From positions 1 to 64,000 of the forward strand of contig JAAFJO010000005.1 in the NCBI GenBank assembly GCA_013298145.1: a stretch of DNA of 64,000 nt, in the 5' to 3' direction. Under the pieces are notes generated by a model. The model did not search any database. It was not told the origin of the DNA and saw only the letters and a list, made by a program, of their open reading frames with translations. This document shows positions 63,047-64,000 of this stretch, one piece after another. A program made the translations under genes and the position numbers. The DNA is from Betaproteobacteria bacterium. GTDB taxonomy: Bacteria > Pseudomonadota > Gammaproteobacteria > Burkholderiales > Casimicrobiaceae. Positions within the stretch are counted from its first letter, which is position 1; every line of letters begins with the position of its first letter.

Positions 63047-63849
63047 ATTGCATCGTTCTCGTCGATCGTCTTCTCGTAGAAAACGAGCGTTGAGTAGGTT
63101 TCGAAACCGAGACGACGCAAGATGGGTTCGCTCTCAGGGCTTGCCTCCACGGAAAGATAGCGTGCGCCGCGCGCCTTGGCGGCCTTGGCCCGTGTGGCGA
63201 GCATCGCTTTGTAGACGCCGTGCCTACGCCACGCTTCAATTGTCGCGCCGCCGCAGAGCAAAACGATCGGATCACCGGGATGGTGAAACATGTAGCCCGA
63301 CGTGACGGGCTCACTCGCGTTGAATCCTGCGAAAAATTGGATGCCCGGATCAGATCGCGCGGCGAGCGTGCGGTAGTCGTTCACATAACGCGCATTTGGC
63401 GACTCGGGCCACACAGCATCCCAGATCGATTGATACGCATCAAGCGCCGCAGGCGTGGTCAGCTCGCGAACGTGAAAACCTGTTTGAGTCGTGTCGGAAA
63501 GCTCAGCCAACGCACGATCAACACCTATCAGCATCAACGCGTTGGTGTAGGTGCTTTCCCGCTCGAACCCGCTTTCGAGGAGCGCAGGAACGAGCGCAGA
63601 CGAAGGCTTGTCGTGCTCGTATACCTTCCACATAAGCGAACTTGCTTGGTTGGCTACCGCACGCAACTCCTCGGCGACCACTGCCGCCGCGAGCGACTCA
63701 TCGAAGCTATGCCAAAGGATGTAGCGCAGACTGCCACTTTCGCTCGTGTATCGCGCTGTGTGCTGCGTGGCTTCGCGCACCAGTCCCGCAGGATGCGCAT
63801 GCTCGCGCATCGTTTGGTCATAGAGCGTCAGTAGTTCGGGTATCGGCAC
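63028..63849 (-). CDS. GNAT-family acetyltransferase
   Basis: The product is 273 residues. The first half is a degenerate helical/strand region; the second half has the acetyl-CoA loop region WRRHGVYKAMLATRAKAAKA (a variant of the Q/R-x-x-G-x-G/A motif) and the closing strand-helix LSVEASPESEPILRRLGFE, then FYEKTI. This is the two-GNAT or GNAT-with-N-terminal-extension layout. The substrate is unknown. It sits just upstream of a small membrane protein gene and 40 bases from the ETF-ubiquinone oxidoreductase stop. Confidence 0.8.
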   Translation of the reverse strand: MPIPELLTLYDQTMREHAHPAGLVREATQHTARYTSESGSLRYILWHSFDESLAAAVVAEELRAVANQASSLMWKVYEHDKPSSALVPALLESGFERESTYTNALMLIGVDRALAELSDTTQTGFHVRELTTPAALDAYQSIWDAVWPESPNARYVNDYRTLAARSDPGIQFFAGFNASEPVTSGYMFHHPGDPIVLLCGGATIEAWRRHGVYKAMLATRAKAAKARGARYLSVEASPESEPILRRLGFETYSTLVFYEKTIDENDAICLTSR

Positions 63850-63889
63850 TAGTAATTTCTTGGGGGAGCGTGCGCAGTTGCAACGGCGG

Positions 63890-64000
63890 CTACATCACCG
63901 AATACACAGGTCCGCCGCCACCTTCCGGTGTAACCCAGTGAATGTTTTGCAGCGGATCCTTAATGTCGCATGTTTTGCAATGCACACAGTTCTGCGCGTT
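63890..64000 (-). CDS. Electron transfer flavoprotein-ubiquinone oxidoreductase, C-terminal end (partial)
   Basis: Reading the minus strand from the window edge gives 36 residues ending at TAG (63892-63890): [20 protein letters not shown] followed by [16 protein letters not shown]. The C-x2-C-x2-C cluster plus KDP..NI.W..PEGGGGP is the hallmark [4Fe-4S] C-terminus of ETF-QO, which passes electrons from acyl-CoA and amino-acid dehydrogenases via ETF to ubiquinone in the inner membrane. The rest of the gene is outside the window. Confidence 0.92.
   Translation of the reverse strand, partial: NAQNCVHCKTCDIKDPLQNIHWVTPEGGGGPVYSVM

Overview
The window looks like the chromosome of a free-living betaproteobacterium, in or near the Burkholderiales. 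The evidence is two orphan Bug/TctC-type tricarboxylate-transporter receptors, a DUF2863 protein, a FixJ/DctB-like two-component pair, GarD, QueG/TsaE/AmiC in the usual proteobacterial order, and surface proteins ending in IPTL-CTERM-like tails (VPTLP and VPALP followed by a membrane helix and arginines). No rRNA, tRNA, CRISPR array, integrase, transposase or prophage was recognised. Most of the window is compact housekeeping sequence with accessory patches between.

Layout. 0-2.1 kb: the 3' part of a large repeat-rich surface protein. 2.5-5.6 kb: a NarL-type regulator divergent from a soluble hybrid histidine kinase. 5.8-9.8 kb: a small accessory island made of VapBC, translationally coupled to uvrC, then a HEPN-like protein, a BrnA-like antitoxin without BrnT, and a truncated acetyltransferase. 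9.8-19.1 kb (mostly minus strand): a GT-C-like membrane protein, an ArgD/AstC-like transaminase, a RidA-like protein, a glycine-zipper envelope protein, Smr, TrxB and a FixJ/DctB-like two-component pair. 19.3-25.8 kb: a CBS protein, two SRPBCC proteins, two glutathione transferases, DUF1697, an EamA permease and DUF2863. 25.9-28.9 kb: queG divergent from tsaE-amiC. 29-36.6 kb: an MFS permease, a membrane/TPR protein, a PhoD-like phosphatase and a double-AAA ATPase followed by a relic of its own 3' end. 36.7-42.5 kb: a Bug receptor, a DUF2726 gene broken by a 17-bp duplication, an OLD-family nuclease bracketed by inverted copies of a palindromic repeat, a CDF metal exporter and a four-copy repeat array. 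42.5-51.3 kb: secreted and surface proteins around a Ser/Thr kinase and a convergent ECF sigma factor. 51.4-64 kb: DUF2237, a propeller/cytochrome/DUF5648 fusion, Bug receptor and garD (divergent), an exonuclease-GIY-YIG fusion, an AEC permease, a CorC-like protein, small envelope proteins, a GNAT protein and the C-terminus of ETF-ubiquinone oxidoreductase at the edge.

How parts fit together. The kinase plus sigma factor is probably a signalling unit that could control nearby secreted proteins. VapBC, HEPN/BrnA-like and OLD are candidate stress or defence functions. Three repeat families shape the intergenic space: a GTAGGGTGGGCA palindrome, a roughly 76-bp TGTAGGCG-ended element, and AT-rich hairpin islands. 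Best candidates for something undescribed are the HEPN/BrnA-like pair, the repeat-bracketed OLD gene and the repeat families. All functions are read from sequence by eye; no database search was run.
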